NCBI GenBank assembly: GCA_038316385.1
Contig: JBBQAN010000014.1
Location: forward strand, 17,348 to 81,347
Length of the DNA stretch: 64,000 nucleotides
Reading direction: 5' to 3'
Origin: SZAS-103 sp038316385
Lineage (GTDB): Bacteria; Pseudomonadota; Gammaproteobacteria; Xanthomonadales; Xanthomonadaceae
The notes below the pieces were generated by a model, which was given only the letters and a program-made list of their open reading frames with translations, was not told the DNA's origin and did not search any database. Below are positions 63,656 through 64,000 of this stretch, in pieces (the first letter of the stretch is position 1; each line of letters begins with the position of its first letter). The translations under genes and the position numbers were made by a program.

Positions 63656-63672
63656 ATGTTGCGGAGCAACAT
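63656..63672. promoter_or_regulatory. Perfect palindrome, possible operator
   Basis: ATGTTGC-GGA-GCAACAT, arms of 7 bp, about 220 bp upstream of the exported-protein gene at 63890. No regulator can be assigned. Confidence 0.3.
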
Positions 63673-63889
63673 AGTCAATACGCTGGCGTATCCGTTGGTT
63701 AAAAATCTTTAATTGACGAACACTTGAAAGCGTCATAGCTTCCGCCCGTCGTCGAAAGCATGACTTTAGTCACGGCTTGATGTCTTTCGTCACGATGTCC
63801 GGAAGCGATACCCGGACTTTGCCCTGAACCGATCGCGCCGCTGGCAGCTTCGTCAGCGACGCCCACCACACACACATCTGGGGTTCCGA

Positions 63890-64000
63890 ATGAAATCGAC
63901 GTCAACAAGCATGCGTAAAACGACTCTTGCCCTCGCCGTGGTCGCGGCGCTTTGCAGTGCAGGGGCGATTGCCGCGCCGGTGTCCAAGGCGCCGGGGTAT
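63890..64000 (+). CDS. Exported protein, N-terminus only (3' end outside window)
   Basis: The first 37 codons of a gene with a signal peptide (KTTLALAVVAALCSAGAIAA, cleavage probably after AIA-A near residue 28). GGGG lies 6 nt before ATG 63890; a second ATG is at 63911. The mature part is not visible, so no family can be assigned. Confidence 0.7.
   Translation, partial: MKSTSTSMRKTTLALAVVAALCSAGAIAAPVSKAPGY

Larger units (their letters stand above)
63436..63889. other. Intergenic region between purA and an exported-protein gene
   Basis: A 454-bp region holding the purA terminator and, at 63656-63672, a perfect 7-3-7 palindrome (see separate entry). Open frames in it lack ribosome sites and family similarity. 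Composition is more AT-rich than the coding flanks, so promoters are likely. Confidence 0.4.

Noticed and set aside
63442..63702. 86-codon plus-strand open frame after purA
   Set aside because: It begins inside the purA terminator hairpin region, has no ribosome site and no recognisable sequence.

Overview
The window is 64 kb of high-GC gammaproteobacterial chromosome. The housekeeping gene order points to Xanthomonadales/Lysobacterales, probably Rhodanobacteraceae-like: pyrG-kdsA-eno-ftsB-ispD-ispF-truD, surE-pcm-yqaA-nlpD, and yhbY/rlmE-ftsH-folP-miaA-hfq-hflX-hflK-hflC-purA. REP-like palindromes typical of this group are also present. This placement is inferred from synteny and protein similarity recalled from memory; no search was run. 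I see no rRNA, tRNA or CRISPR.

Layout. 1-15.6 kb: the 3' part of a CusA-type copper/silver RND pump, a CDF zinc exporter, small accessory genes (GIY-YIG, YkgJ, GFA, SDR), a VIT-family iron transporter with a degenerate ferritin-like head, a secreted cyclophilin, two unknown proteins, a methyltransferase, a secreted multicopper oxidase, a quinone oxidoreductase and a divergently transcribed ABC exporter. 15.8-20.9 kb: a six-gene lasso-peptide operon (precursor, B1, B2, ATP-grasp enzyme, cyclase, HPr-kinase-like tail kinase). 21.0-25.2 kb: a small island with two toxin-antitoxin pairs, flanked by a full rhlE helicase gene and a diverged copy of its 3' end. 25.6-38.8 kb: a paired M16 protease operon, an NlpC/P60 lipoprotein, an FKBP isomerase, a D-amino-acid dehydrogenase-like oxidoreductase, glutathione reductase, N-formylglutamate deformylase, an Fsr-like MFS pump, a CDP-alcohol phosphotransferase, a methyltransferase and parE. 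39-52 kb: the pyrG-to-nlpD block, with one orphan secreted protein inserted between kdsA and eno and a PD-(D/E)XK-like gene directly after nlpD. 52-64 kb: yhbY, rlmE, ftsH, folP, miaA, hfq, hflX, hflK, hflC, a DUF2065 gene, purA, and the first codons of an exported protein.

Most noteworthy system. The lasso operon encodes a 44-residue precursor. Its predicted 16-residue core AKAASNKENPAKKNGS has a single acidic residue at core position 8, which allows an 8-residue macrolactam ring, and ends in Ser, the residue that the HPr-kinase-like enzyme of such clusters phosphorylates. The core lacks bulky aromatic or Arg plug residues. The operon also contains an ATP-grasp enzyme of the sugar-transfer-associated type, which I do not know as a standard lasso component. 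The product may therefore be a phosphorylated and further conjugated lasso (or lasso-like) peptide.

Other notable points: in-frame palindromic insertions inside eno and hflX, a 150-bp palindrome-rich element before purA, and palindromic operators in front of both toxin-antitoxin modules.
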